Shown here: one piece after another, positions 11,004 to 22,640 of the stretch
Layout of the letters: each line of letters starts with the position of its first letter
How positions within the stretch are numbered: the stretch's first letter is position 1
NCBI RefSeq assembly: GCF_001640025.1
Contig: NC_031672.1
Coordinates: 4,526,001-4,590,000 of the forward strand
Direction: 5' to 3'
Length of the DNA stretch: 64,000 nucleotides
Source: Sugiyamaella lignohabitans
Lineage: Eukaryota; Ascomycota; Dipodascomycetes; Dipodascales; Trichomonascaceae
Position numbers and translations under genes: made by a program
The notes under the pieces: model-generated
What the model was told of the DNA's origin: nothing
Databases searched by the model: none
Seen by the model: only the letters and a program-made list of their open reading frames with translations

Positions 11004-12511
11004 ATGAGAGTTCTGGTTGCGGCAGAAGACAGTGGCAGCTTCAAGGGTAGGTAGTTCTGATGGAATAAATAGCAGATGAGCAGCTGATCGGTGATTCTGG
11101 TGAAGCCTACTGATATTTGTAGTGGAGAGCTATGATCTAGAGCCAGATGCTGGAGATCTCTGAATCTGGTGGAGTGTGTCGCTAACAGTTTTTAGAGCTT
11201 GTGTTTCCTCGTGGAATGGACACGTCGGTGAAAGATGCTCCACAGGAATTGGAGATCGAAACTTATGCCAGTGAGGGGAGAAAGAACTGTATTGACCGAT
11301 TACTGGTATTCAAGTCCAAGAAATACGGTCATAGACTGGTAGCAGTGGCCAGAAGAACTGGTTCAGTCGAACTTTACGATGCCGATAATAAATACGAACA
11401 GATCAAGTCATGGACTGTTGAAAAGAAAAATAACGAGGATGACGAGAAGGATGAGGAGGATGTTGACGCTGATACGAAAAAGGCCAAGACCAGTCTTCTG
11501 AGCACTGAACCTTTTATTGTTGGTTTTGATATCTTACCAGAACACAATGTTCTTGTCAGTTGTGATAGAAATGGAGAAGTTGCTCTGTACGAATTAGATA
11601 ACTTAGAGAAGAAACCAGTAACCTGGGGTGCTATTAAAGAGACGCCTTTAAAGGGTCAAAACAGATATGCTCGTAAAAATGGTAATAGTGAGGGTGGTTC
11701 TTCTAAACCCACATCGCCAATCTCGGTATTCAAATCTAATCCATACAACGAAGGAGAATTTGCTTATGGAGGTAATAAAGTGAACCTCACAATCATCAGT
11801 CTCGACTTCTCCAAAAGAACGCTGACTCAGACATGGCAAGCTAAGAATGTCAAGAACGACAGACTGGATCTTGCCCTTCCTGTTATTATAAACAATGTGT
11901 TCTGGTTCACACAACCTACTAAAAAAGACACTTCAAAGAACGAGACTGGTCTATTGTCACTTACTGGCGACGGGTTCATTCGTCAGTATGACCCTACTAA
12001 ACAGATGCGACCAGTATCTGAGACCAAAATTGGTGAAAACAACACCACTAATAGCAACACCATGAACGCCCGAGCAGGTGCTACTGGAGTTACGGGAGCC
12101 AGTCGCAAGGAAGTGGATATCCGATTGAAGGCCGTTTGCGCTGGAAACAACGACAACAGCATCATCTACACTGATGACAGATCCAACATCACCTATTTCG
12201 ATATACACAAGAACGTCAATGGTGGAAAGTACAACGGACCCACTGGTACAGTTCAAGCATTGCACACATACGACAACGAACTGCTAGCGGCCGGTGGTCT
12301 CGACCGATACCTGCGAATCTACGATATCACGACCCGCGACCAGGTCGCCAAAATCTATGTCGGCACCCACATCTCCTCACTCTGGATCCTCGACGACGAC
12401 GAAAACGCCAACAACAAAAAACGCCGGGCCGCTGATCACGACGAGCAGGCCGACGACGAGCTCTGGAACGAGCTCGAGACCGTCTCCAAGAAAAAGAAGA
12501 GCACTAAATAG
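11004..12511 (+). CDS. NSA1: Nsa1 60S ribosome-biogenesis WD40 protein (one intron)
   Basis: Exon 1 is 11004-11046, exon 2 is 11196-12511. The 149-nt intron has GTAGGT, CGCTAAC and TTTTTAG and carries no GC element. Splicing joins MRVLVAAEDSGSFK with ELVFPRGMDTSVK, matching the start of Nsa1, where a Gly/Ser-Lys-Glu segment precedes a DTSV motif. The product is 452 residues with a seven-bladed propeller (LLAAGGLDRYLRIYD is the last clear blade) and a lysine-rich tail. Nsa1 is a nucleolar pre-60S factor working with Rix7. The 3' end is followed 37 nt later by a GC element shared with convergent CUE3. Confidence 0.93.
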
Positions 12512-12548
12512 ACACTTTATTTATTCACATTTTCTACTTCCCCGGACT

Positions 12549-12636
12549 GCCTCCGGCGGCTGGGGCTCCGCCCCAGACCCCGCTGCTCCTCTCGCTTCGC
12601 TCGAGTCGGGCGTCGACGGCCCCAGCCGCCGGAGGC
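12549..12636. repeat. GC element, partial composite between NSA1 and CUE3
   Basis: A full 60-bp sense unit 12549-12608, then only the terminal part of an inverted arm, 12619-12636. It serves the 3' side of both convergent genes. Confidence 0.88.
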
Positions 12637-12661
12637 ACAGGCGGGGATGGCGTGTATTATG

Positions 12662-14266
12662 CTATTCTAGACCCATTTTCTTGGAATGCTTGTCCTTTTG
12701 GCGCTGACGCTGGATGGATTTGTACTTGTCGGAGCGCTGTCTCTGATTTTTGATTTGTTGCTTGGACCGGTTGGCGTCGGGTGGGTGGGTTTTGGAGTGT
12801 GACTGTGGTGCGGGTTCACTGGATATTGGCTCGTCCGAGTCGTTGTGGTCGGTGTCGTCTTCTGTTACGGGTGTTGATAGGCTGCCGTTGTCGTTGGATT
12901 GGACTCTTTTCAGTGCCGCGTGTCTCATGTGTGGGAGGTTTCCTTGGAACATGAACCGCTCTTCGAGATAGGCCTTGCGACGCGGGTTCTTCTCGATGAT
13001 CCGTGCCCATCCTTCTATTTGTTCGTCGGTCCAGCCTGTTACTTTTCGAAGCTCCAGTCGTTGTTTCGCCTTGCGTGATTCTCGTTTGAAAATGTCAGGT
13101 GTGCTGTTGTATATCTGCCAGAGCTGCTTCTCGATTTTCATAAGGGCTGCTGTACTGGCAGCTTCTTCCTCGGTACGTGGAGCATCGTCGTACGTATCAT
13201 CTCGCTCATCCTCGTCGGCCTCATATATCAGTCGCAATGTCGCTTCTAGAGCTGCTGTATCAGGATTGCTGGGTCTGATCTGCTTATTTGCCTTTTTGTT
13301 TGCTAAAGGTTGGTATCGCTTAATTTCTTCGTCAGACGAGTTTTTGTCACTATCAGCATCAGAAACACTGTAGTCTTCATCGCTATCATCACTTTCTAGT
13401 CCATCAAAGGCGTTTTCGTTTTCTAATAGATAAGCAGTTGCCGTCTCAACACTCGAATGAGAGGCGAGAACTTTGTTCGCGGACTTTATATTGAGATCTG
13501 GGAATAGATCCAGTAACATGCTAATGTCTTCTGGATTCGCACTAGGGGATTGTGCAGTTGTCATTCGCTGTTTTCCTTTTCTATTTGTATCGCCAGGTCC
13601 CGGATATGATACTCCGTTCTGACATAGGGAGATCACCTGCATTGCCAAGTCCGATTCGACTGAATATAATTCAGCATACCAGTTGTCAGTGAGAAACTTA
13701 GTTGAAAGCTCTGGATCAATAATCAGAATAGCAATTGTCTTTAAAATTGTATCACTACTGACGTTATTGCTGTTCTTTATCGTATGTACAGCTAGTTTGC
13801 TGAGTTTGGTAATCATCACTGGGAAGCTCTTGTCGAGATATTTTACATATTGAATGGTCTTGGCAACATTCTTGGGTCCATATAGAGAAATAAAATCCCA
13901 TACAAATTCAGGAGTTGGTCGAGGAATAATGTGTTTAGATGTGACGAGAGTGAACACTCCAGACCGTAAGCTCGCCTCTCGGTTCGATGTGTGACTAGTG
14001 TCTCTTTCTTTGCCCTTTCTTTGTTGTTTACTGGAATTGACTTTTGTTGATTTCACATCTGTTGTATTAATGGCTTTAGCTGAGCCATGGATATACGATT
14101 CGATAAAGGTCCTTAGACTGTTTGGATATCTTCCAGCAGAATCAACAACATAGAACTGAATCAGAGCTGCCCAACTGGAGATTACCGAGTCGAAAGTGGC
14201 TCTGTCGAGGCTCTTCAGAACTTGGTCTGTTGGGTAAGGTGCCAATTCTGGCAGAGTGCCCGACAT
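12662..14266 (-). CDS. CUE3: Cue3 (Rqt3) CUE-domain protein of the ribosome-quality trigger complex
   Basis: 534 residues from the ATG at 14266. The N-terminal half is helical with ASCC2-like motifs (FISLYGPKNVAKTIQYV). A CUE ubiquitin-binding domain sits at about 245-285 (ISMLLDLFPDLNI, then SSVETATAYLLEN). Acidic and Arg/Lys-rich segments follow, ending in QRQRQKDKHSKKMGLE. The family acts with Slh1 and Rqt4 to split collided ribosomes marked by ubiquitin. Order of domains and length fit Cue3. Single exon; converges with NSA1. Confidence 0.88.
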   Translation of the reverse strand: MSGTLPELAPYPTDQVLKSLDRATFDSVISSWAALIQFYVVDSAGRYPNSLRTFIESYIHGSAKAINTTDVKSTKVNSSKQQRKGKERDTSHTSNREASLRSGVFTLVTSKHIIPRPTPEFVWDFISLYGPKNVAKTIQYVKYLDKSFPVMITKLSKLAVHTIKNSNNVSSDTILKTIAILIIDPELSTKFLTDNWYAELYSVESDLAMQVISLCQNGVSYPGPGDTNRKGKQRMTTAQSPSANPEDISMLLDLFPDLNIKSANKVLASHSSVETATAYLLENENAFDGLESDDSDEDYSVSDADSDKNSSDEEIKRYQPLANKKANKQIRPSNPDTAALEATLRLIYEADEDERDDTYDDAPRTEEEAASTAALMKIEKQLWQIYNSTPDIFKRESRKAKQRLELRKVTGWTDEQIEGWARIIEKNPRRKAYLEERFMFQGNLPHMRHAALKRVQSNDNGSLSTPVTEDDTDHNDSDEPISSEPAPQSHSKTHPPDANRSKQQIKNQRQRSDKYKSIQRQRQKDKHSKKMGLE

Positions 14267-14899
14267 TTCACTCGTATTTCTTTGTTTCGTAATCTTCGTA
14301 ACTCTAGGGGTACAGGAAATGGTTCTCGAGTCAGAGCTTCATGGGATATTGCAATGCAGATCAAATATAGTATAGCATGTCATTGTCATGTGACTTGCAT
14401 TACATCCCTAAGATGTCGAGTCAAGTTGCAATAAAAGTTCGATTTAAAATTGTTCTGCCCCAGAGGTGGTGGTTCCTGCTTCATAGGGGTTGGCTGGGAC
14501 CGTCGACGAAACGACTCGAGCGAAGCGAGAGGAGCAGCCAGGGTCTGGGGCGGAGCCCCAGCCGCCGGAGGCATGCCCCGACCCGTAGGAAGCAGGAAGT
14601 GCAATTATCAAAGAGAGATATATTTTGTTGAAATTATGGATCTAATGATATAAAGGACATGTTTGCATTAAGCGGGATTATGTGCAAACAGGCTGTGTTT
14701 GGGAACTGGACTGCGTGTTATGCTTTGAGTTGGACATACGTAAGAGGACAGAGGACATCTTCCATAATAACCAGGCTGATTGAACATAAATAGTTGTTCT
14801 TGTGACGCAGGTTCCAGAGTTCTGACGTAGTTCCAGTAGACTGGCGTAGTTCAGAGTTTTTGTCGCTAATTCCGAAGTTTCGCTGGCATTAATCACACC
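14267..14899. other. Intergenic region upstream of CUE3 and of the small membrane-protein gene
   Basis: Holds a decayed GC composite (14455-14572) and otherwise no supported gene. Confidence 0.5.
14455..14572. repeat. GC element, composite with a decayed first arm
   Basis: The 61-bp inverted arm 14512-14572 is intact. The preceding arm is diverged but keeps CTGCCCCAGA, a CTGCTTC hairpin remnant and GCTGGGACCGTCGACG. Confidence 0.8.
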
Positions 14900-15304
14900 A
14901 TGGTTGCGGAACATACATTCCAGGGAGCAACTCCCCCTCCCGACTACAGAGCCCTTAGAGACTATAGAAGTGGTGGAAGCGACAAACAGACCTGGCCAGT
15001 CGACATAACCTCACTTCCCACTTATCCTTCACCAGCAGAATTGAAAGGCCCTAAGAGAGGCAGTGGTGCATACATGTCATCTACAGGTAACAACAGGGAG
15101 TCCGAGTCTCGACAAGTCGAAAATGAGAGTTACTACTTTCAGGTTACAGAAGAGAATCCGTATTACGAAACCCCCCGAGGAAGTAAGAAACGGTTGTATT
15201 GCTTGCTCATATCCACAATAGTGGTATTTATATTCTTCATTGTGCCTCTGCTGCTAGACACCCGCAAAAACTCGACTGTAGGCCGACACATGTCAAAACA
15301 GTAG
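14900..15304 (+). CDS. Small single-pass membrane protein of unknown function
   Basis: 134 residues from an ATG in the context CACCATGG. The first about 95 residues are polar, Pro/Ser/Tyr-rich, then a basic SKKR precedes one hydrophobic span (LLISTIVVFIFFIVPLLL) and a short basic tail. Topology suggests a single-pass, near tail-anchored protein. I do not recognise a family. Coding status rests on the good ATG context and the coherent topology, with no neighbouring shadow gene. Confidence 0.6.
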   Translation: MVAEHTFQGATPPPDYRALRDYRSGGSDKQTWPVDITSLPTYPSPAELKGPKRGSGAYMSSTGNNRESESRQVENESYYFQVTEENPYYETPRGSKKRLYCLLISTIVVFIFFIVPLLLDTRKNSTVGRHMSKQ

Positions 15305-16508
15305 AAAATAGAGCAGTCCAACACTAGATTCACTATTCTATTGAATGTTTATAAATAAATGCAACTATTATGGAAATGAAAAATTTTTCATTTTTTTTTT
15401 CAATTCTGATATGCAACCTTAAATTGGTCCCTGCATAAGTTAAGGTTGGTAGATTAGATAAGATAAGATTGGGGCAAGGGTTGTACTAGATGTGAAATTT
15501 AGAAGAGCACAGACCAGTAAAATAGAATCCTACAAGTAACCTATAAAGTACAGCGACATGAATGAAACATTAATTAAGAGCTTGTGGGTCAAAATAATAA
15601 ATGATGTTGGTATTGGTAGGATGCAGTGTATAATTTTATTGCGTGTACCGCGTTTGACCCGCCTCCCGGCTATGGATATGCACTTTGCAGTTGGCGTGAG
15701 AGTCGTGTTTTCACCTGCACGGGATGATACAAGCGAACTGCAATCGGCTGGATATACAGCGGGTCTTGGAGTTGTTTTGTTGAACCATGAATTCCACTAG
15801 TCAACTAAAATATCGGAAGAAACTGTATAATTGATCAAGTTCACCAGATTCTAGCTATAGTCCTGATTTTGATGACATTGACTAGTAAAAATCTAATGTA
15901 AACAAACCATTTTCGGTAGGGCGCTTCATCAACGATCCAGATACATACCCTAATACCTCTCAAACAATAATCTCAATAATTTGCTGACTTTGGTACCTAT
16001 TCTGTAGACCTGATACACGCGTATCGCGACATCATGCGTCTGAAATATGAACGGCTGATCCACGCGTGACCTACGCGGGACCTTAATTACTGGTGATACT
16101 CGACTCTCACTCACGCTCTACTCATTTAAAAAACCAGAGACCAATTACTTTCCTTTGATTTTCTTTTTGGTGTTTTCCGAAGTTCGTTTGGTTTATCCAA
16201 AGTTCACAGTGGAACTCAGTCAACGAAAAGAGAATTATAGGTTGCCATTCATTTGTTTACATTCGTTCTCAGTCGGGTTATTTGGTCTTGGATAATTTCT
16301 ACTGAACTATCATCAGGCTTCTTTTCAGTTTCTATTCAAGTTTTCTCTTCACGTTTAGTTTTGAGTTAAACTGCTCGAGCTTATTAAGGGTATCTGGTAC
16401 CAATTACTGTGACATCATTATTAGGAATATTCATATCCTATACTTACATTTTGCGATATTCGCGTCCTCTCGTTAGTCTAATTCCAGTGTTGGTCAACTG
16501 TATTCATC
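15305..16508. other. Long upstream region of the FHA-domain gene
   Basis: 1.2 kb. An 80-codon open frame at 15558-15800 has no recognisable feature. Two MCB sites and a third near-match lie at 16017-16078; the remainder is AT-rich. Confidence 0.5.
16017..16067. promoter_or_regulatory. Two MCB (ACGCGT) cell-cycle boxes
   Basis: ACGCGT at 16017-16022 and 16062-16067, with ACGCGG at 16073. They are about 440-490 bp before the ATG of the FHA gene. MCB boxes bind MBF in yeasts, and Tos4/Plm2 are G1/S targets. Confidence 0.55.
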
Positions 16509-18684
16509 ATGGACCAATTTCCCCCTTCGTCTCCTCCTGAGGCATCTGCTTCTGCTTCTACCAGACAAAAGCTACCTCGTCATGAATTTGATATTGGTCG
16601 TCTTCACCAGAAATTAATGGCCACGTCCAATTCCCTTCAACCAGTAGACGGTTTGGGACTTAGTTCTCAAAAGTCTGGATTATTACCTGCTTTTGTTCCA
16701 ACTGATGTTATTGATAAATCTAAATCTATTGGTAAGGGTTATGACAGATTGCCAATTAAAATTCATGAAGATACAGGACCATTCTCTCCGTCTGCTAAAG
16801 CTTCTTCTAATAACATAGATCAAGCCCGCATGTTCTATCCTACCCCAGACCCTTCTTCTACTATTGGAGATAGATCTTCGTCTCCTGGCAGACAGAAAAT
16901 AGCTGTTAGTCGTAATAATGAGCCTTCGTCTCCCGTTAAACGAAACCGCGACTCTTCTACTGATTTACTAAAATCCAAGAAATCTGCCAACTCTAGTGCT
17001 AGCAATTATCCAACATTCGCTCCTTCTCATGCACAAGAGCAGTCGTTTACAATTAGATCACCATTATCTGCTGTCGCGCTAGTTCGTCTTCCCACCTCTG
17101 GTAAGACTGTCACAATTGGCAGGTCATCGCAATCCTGTGATGTTGCCTTGTCTAGAAAGAACAAGCTCGTGTCTCGAGTACATGCCAGTGTCAGATATAC
17201 CGCATCTACTAACACCCTCTCAATGGAGTGTTTAGGATGGAATGGTTTGACTGTGGTTGTGCCATTTTATGACAAAAAAGTCGATCAACAAACCCTTCAT
17301 GACGGGTATCCTACAGCCACTGGTACTTCCGACTATGAAGTACCTAAAGGGCATGGTGTTGAAGTGGACTATGTTCCTGGCATCACTATTGATATCAGAG
17401 GTGAACGCGCATTATTGGAAATCGTCGACGACGACGTCAATGATGACACTGAGGACGAGAGTGTGGCAGGATCTCAAGTAAACACCAAGTCATCTACTCC
17501 CCAGCCTGAATCATCCCTCCAATCAATTGACCATCACACCCTTGAAAATGTGATGCAAGTCGAATCCAACGACAAACAACTCAACACAGATGCCTCTAAC
17601 AATAATGCTCTACCGGCATTACCTGAGCAAGAGAACCAACCTTCGACTCCCGACTGTCCTAATACCCCGTCTCGCAACGCCGAATTCTCTGTAGAAGCTG
17701 CCCAAGTCGCAACTCCCCCAGCTGCTTCCGAGAACGACCAAGTATCAAGACAGCTGCCGCCATCGTCTCCTCATTTTGCTGGCTCCACTCCCTCCATCTC
17801 CATGCTCTCATCCCCTGTCAGAGAGCGAGAGCGTTTAGTCCACGAAGACATGCCACTAGTCGAAGAAGAAGAAGAGGAAGAGCAAGAAGTGGAAGAACAA
17901 GAGGAACATCTTGAAACAACTTCAGATCAAGTTACAACTCCCAAGACCGCGGAAACTCTAAACGAAACTATTGCTGCTGTACACACTGTGCCCTCTGAAA
18001 ATACAGTCTCACAGAAAGAGGTGGTGACCTCTAGATCCTCCTCAGAACAACCCGAGATTCCTAAACACCTCCACAGCAAACCGACCCTGGCGCCAACAGC
18101 CTCATCTACGCCCTCGACACCCCGTCCACTGTCCGACTCTGTCTCCCTCAACATCAAAACAGAACGTCTTGACTCATTATCACCACAAACCAACTCTCGA
18201 TTTAAACGAGCAGCCTCCGAAGAGCCCTCGAAAAAGCGCAAAAAGGTCAAACAGGAAGATGAGTCTGATCAAGATTTAGAACTTGGTGCTGAAGAAATCC
18301 AAAAAATTTCACACCTCGTTGCCAATAACCTAGCATTCTCCAGACTATCGTCTACCCCTATCTCCACATTACGCAAGGCTCTAGGAGTTCTCTCGTCAGT
18401 GCCAAAATCAAAACTTCGCGACATCCTCTCTAATATCAAATGTGTTGGTGTCATTCAGAGATCCGGTAAAGATGCTGCTGGCAAACCCTTGGAAGAGGAG
18501 TACTACTATCTCCCAGAAAACGACGATGACGAGCACCGACGTCTGATGCTCGAACAATCTCGAGGCCATGGCGGTCTAAGGTCTTGTAGACGACAGCACA
18601 AGCAGGTAAGTAACCCATCTCACCCTCCCCTTAAAACAATACTAACAAAAACAGTACTACTGGAAGAAACCTTCGGGCAGGTAG
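16509..18684 (+). CDS. Tos4/Plm2-like FHA-domain protein (one 49-nt intron)
   Basis: Exons 16509-18605 and 18655-18684; the intron has GTAAGT, TACTAAC and AACAG. Splicing replaces read-through with HKQYYWKKPSGR, completing a conserved GGLRSCRRQHKQYYWKKP-type tail. The product is 708 residues: disordered Ser/Pro-rich N terminus, FHA domain at about 185-300 (VTIGRSSQSCDVAL, LVSRVHASVRY), a long acidic Ser/Thr/Glu-rich middle, and a helical C-terminal domain from about 600. In yeast, Plm2 and Tos4 are chromatin-associated G1/S transcripts involved in genome stability. Family placement rests on FHA plus tail. Confidence 0.8.
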
Positions 18685-18801
18685 ACAACACCCCCGGTTA
18701 ATTTTTGCATATTCTTGTTTCCCTTTTAATGTTTTCATTTTTTTGTATTTTTTTTCTTACATGTAACATATTCTGGCACTTAAATTTGGGCCGGTATGAC
18801 T

Positions 18802-18861
18802 GCCTCCGGCGGCTGGGGCTGCGCCCCAGACCCCCTGGCTCCTCTCGCTTCGCTCGAGTCG
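18802..18861 (+). repeat. GC element, solo unit
   Basis: Sense to the FHA gene, 117 nt after its stop. It is 48 nt from the convergent CDS1 end in the non-preferred orientation. Confidence 0.9.
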
Positions 18862-18909
18862 AAGACGGGGGATGAGTCTGATTGTATTGCAATTGGTTTA
18901 TTATTTTAT

Positions 18910-20193
18910 CTATGTAGCAAGACTCTCGAGAATCCGGCTGTCAGCGACGCCTCGGCTGTGAAGATACTTCTCAAGAGCGACCACGAGCTGGATTTGCTCC
19001 TCGGTGCTCAGACTGGTGATGGCCAGCTGTAAAATCGACGTCACACTCAGATGGTGGTTGGATACAAATGACTCGTAGTATAGGTACGAGAAGAATCCCA
19101 TCAGGAACTGACAATCCATACGGTCGGTAATACCTCCGTGGCCGGGAATGGTATCACCAAAGTCCTTGACTTGGAAGGTTCGTTTCAGACCCGATGCAAA
19201 GAAACCGCCAAAAGGAGCGATAAGCGAAGCAAACGTGGCAAGGAACATGACGTGAATGTGAATAGGAGCAAGCTCAATCGTCTCTTTGTTGATGATGGTC
19301 TGTAGGAATGGTGGCACACGGTAAATCTGTGCAAGGAATACTGGGTCGGGAGTACATTGAGGATGGTTGAAAACACTCTGGCCAAGATCCTCCATGGGAC
19401 AGATAATGTAGCTGTATTGGATAAGGACGTGGCTGAGAATGACTCCAAAAACAATGGTACAGATCCAGGCGCCTACAAAACCCTCAACGGTCTTCTTAGG
19501 AGAAATGGCAATCAGAGGAGTTCTTCCAAAAGTGATTCCACACAAATAAGCAAAGATATCGTTACAAATGACTAAAGCTGCTGGCACCATGAACCAGAAC
19601 AATCCAGCGAAAATATTATTGACAATGAAATGGGCTTGAATGACAACTAAGAACAATGTCATGTGGGTGATGCAGAATTGTGTGAATTGGAACTTGTAGT
19701 GACCCTTTTCTAATGAGTACACAAAGTACACAAATCCAATGATGTACAGACAGTAGGACAAGAATCGGTGGTGAATGGCTAATGGAAGTAGCAGAGAATC
19801 GACCAAAACGACATTCTTGAAATAATAAATCAAATTCTCTCCCTCCAAAAAGTAGATGGTTGTAGCCAGGAAGTACCAGTTCAACTTTCTTCCCCAAGGC
19901 AATCTTTTTTCTCTTGCTGGTTCACTAGAAAGGTTGATAACTTCCTTAAATGTAAGGATTTGTATTAATCCCACCAGAGCAATGACCCATATGTGACCAG
20001 CTCCAAGAATAGCAACAAAGAATACAATCATAACAAGAGTCCATACTGTTCGGACAATGAAGTTCTGTTTCTTCTTTTCTCTTTCTGAAGGTTCTTTTAT
20101 GTTGCTCACGGTCCTGGGTGCTGTAGTCTTGGGAGAAGAAGCTTGAACTTGAGCTGGTGACTCTCTCGAGCCAGTCTTTTCTTTTCTAGCCAT
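18910..20193 (-). CDS. CDS1: Cds1 phosphatidate cytidylyltransferase
   Basis: 427 residues from the ATG at 20193 (MARKEKTGSRE). An in-frame ATG at 20298 would add 35 residues without family support. About eight hydrophobic spans are visible. The CDP-diglyceride synthase core includes CNDIFAYLCGITFGRTPL, SPKKTVEGFVGAW and the signature PGHGGITDRMDCQ. It makes CDP-diacylglycerol from phosphatidic acid and CTP in the ER, the branch point for phosphatidylserine and phosphatidylinositol. The C terminus carries an acidic, helical extension. Confidence 0.94.
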   Translation of the reverse strand: MARKEKTGSRESPAQVQASSPKTTAPRTVSNIKEPSEREKKKQNFIVRTVWTLVMIVFFVAILGAGHIWVIALVGLIQILTFKEVINLSSEPAREKRLPWGRKLNWYFLATTIYFLEGENLIYYFKNVVLVDSLLLPLAIHHRFLSYCLYIIGFVYFVYSLEKGHYKFQFTQFCITHMTLFLVVIQAHFIVNNIFAGLFWFMVPAALVICNDIFAYLCGITFGRTPLIAISPKKTVEGFVGAWICTIVFGVILSHVLIQYSYIICPMEDLGQSVFNHPQCTPDPVFLAQIYRVPPFLQTIINKETIELAPIHIHVMFLATFASLIAPFGGFFASGLKRTFQVKDFGDTIPGHGGITDRMDCQFLMGFFSYLYYESFVSNHHLSVTSILQLAITSLSTEEQIQLVVALEKYLHSRGVADSRILESLAT

Positions 20194-20329
20194 TTTGAAA
20201 GGTTGTTTGGTGTTTTTGATGCCTCGATGCTGATGCTTCGATTGCTGATGTTGATTGCTGATTAAGTGTGTTATATCAATCGATATGTGAATTACCAAGC
20301 TGTGATGCTAAAAGTTGGTATAAGATGCA

Positions 20330-20515
20330 ACTAATGACACTTGAAGTTGAAACTAGATAGTCGAAATAACGACTTGATACGAGATGTCGAAAGTACAGTC
20401 GATACTACAGTCGATAGTAGACTTTACTAGATATTAACAGTTGATAAGAGACAGTCGATAGTAGACTTAACTGATATTAGATAGTCGATACTAAGCACTC
20501 GATACCTGGATCTAG
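20330..20515. repeat. Degenerate AGTCGATA(C/G)TA repeats upstream of CDS1
   Basis: At least six copies of an AGTCGATA-like core separated by 10-50 bp, several followed by GTAGACTT. Confidence 0.6.
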
Positions 20516-21482
20516 GTCCTTTAGTGAACTTGTTATCGGATGGTATGCAAGACCAAAAATATCCCTTGTGTGTTTAATATAATAAATCACTGTGCCAAAG
20601 CTCTTTAAACCTGAACTGAACTGAACTGGTTCTAGAAGTCTGTTGGGATGCTATTGCTCGATTAGTAATGTGCAACTTTAAACTATTTTAGTTGCTCTTT
20701 GTGTACTGTGTACTTCACAAGCTGGTCTTTGGTCCGTCTCTGCAAAAAGTTCCAGTGTCCACTAGAACAACCTGCTCTGAATTGCTGGAAATAACTAACT
20801 ATCCAATTAATTACTCTCCAATCCAGTCTAATTCATTACAGTATATTCAAGTCCAACAGCAATTGGCACTACAAAAGAACAAAAGCTTATAAACAACACC
20901 GACAAACAACCACCCGTAAAAACTGCCAGCATCGAATATTTCATATCTCCTCTCACTCTTTCACACCCACAATTTTGTCACTGACTCGCCCCTCACTCCC
21001 CTTCTCTATCTTCTTCACAATGCAATTGCCAGATATCAGACCCATTCCTCTACTTACCAATTAAGAGATGTTCTCCAATAAAATCGCCGTAATCAGATAT
21101 ACACGCCAACCGGGCTCGTCGCTAGCTAGTGGTAATGATAAACAGCCAAATTCCGTTTCTGTTTGGACCCTTCTGTTCTGTTCTTTTCAGCCAAGTTCAG
21201 GAGAATCTTTTGGCTCACCTGCAGCACCATCTCTCAGTAGCGCCAGACCCTAGTACACATGCCGCGCTCCTCGACTTCCTGCCGGCTCTTTTCTTCACAT
21301 GCTACAGAAATCCTACATATCCACCACCAAACCGTGCCCCCGTCCGTCCCCCAACCCACCGTTTCTATGCATGGACGCCAGCCAACCGAACCGAGCCGTT
21401 TTCTCTCTCAACTCTCAACAAATGCTAATCGCCGCTTGGCACGGTGGCCCGGGAGCTGGTTATCGCCGATGAGGGTGGTTTT

Positions 21483-21536
21483 GCCTCCGGCGGCTGGGGC
21501 TCCGCCCCAGACCCTGGTTGTGCTCGCTTCGCGAGC
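21483..21536 (+). repeat. GC element, short form with GCTCGCTTCGCGAGC hairpin
   Basis: Unit ends in the alternative perfect hairpin GCTCGCTTCGCGAGC followed by TGCTGGG. Confidence 0.88.
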
Positions 21537-22244
21537 TGCTGGGTCGTGGATTCGGCGTTTGTGACGGGGTTTTCGGATGAAGATGATGAGTGTGTGTGTG
21601 TCTTTGTATTCTGTTCGTCGTCTCGGTTCGGTCTTTCCGATTCAGCCAGCGGAGCCCCGCTGGGATCTTAGATTATGAATCAATCACCGCCCTAGCCCTT
21701 ATCTGGCTCCTCTGGTTCCTGGATAGACTAGACCCTGCATCGCTGGTGGATAAGAACTGTCTAATGATCTAATGATCTAATCCGCTAGTCTGTAGACTGA
21801 AATATATAAATAATTGCGTGTGGCTCTCAGGTACACTAATAAATCCGAAGTGTGGTAGTCTTAATTCTGTCAATTGCTGCTATTCGACTATTTACTCGAC
21901 ATTTTCCTGTCTTTATATCTGCTTATTTATCCTACCTTTAGATCACAGATGTCTACCGGCAGGGGTGCATATGAGCAGCAGGGACTTAATATATGCTGTT
22001 AAAAGTACGGTCTCGAGATAGATCAATAACTTAACAGTCCTACGACATACTAATATTCATTCAAAGTAACATCAATTGCATCAAATCTCTCATATTTATT
22101 GGCTCTTTGATATCAATCTCTCTATCAATCAATCCATCAACGGGTGTATATATTGATTATAATACATCAGTTCTTTCTGTCCATCTGAATTCACTAGTAC
22201 TAATACATCCATTAGATCTATCATATCCGCCAGGTATAACATTC

Positions 22245-22640
22245 ACTCATCAGTTCTATTATATTCATTCAACTTGATCATTTCTTTCATATCAATTAAA
22301 CTTCACATTCCATCAGTGCTCTATCCATCAAACTCATCAAATCAAATCTATTATATCATCTAATTCATCAGGTCTATTACATCCATCCAAGTCCATCAGT
22401 TCTATCATATTCATTCAACTTCATCATTTCTTTTATATCAATTAAACTTCATCATTCTCTCTGTTCTTTCTATCCATCAAACCCATCAAATCAAATCGAA
22501 TCTATCACATCCATCTGAATATACTATAATATCCATCAGGTCTATCACATCCCTCAAGTCCATCAGTTCTATCATATTCATTAAACTATATCATTCCTTT
22601 GCATATCAATTGACCTCCATCAGATCTTTCATATCACCAA
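22245..22640. repeat. Degenerate tandem repeat, period about 150-160 bp
   Basis: The block CATCAGTTCTATYATATTCA followed by a CATTTCTT/ATATCAATTAAACTT segment starts near 22249, 22397 and 22560. Shorter CATCA/TCTATCA motifs fill 22050-22720. Confidence 0.65.

Noticed and set aside
15558..15800. 80-codon open frame in the FHA gene upstream region
   Set aside because: No family, no coherent composition, and it lies in a long promoter region.
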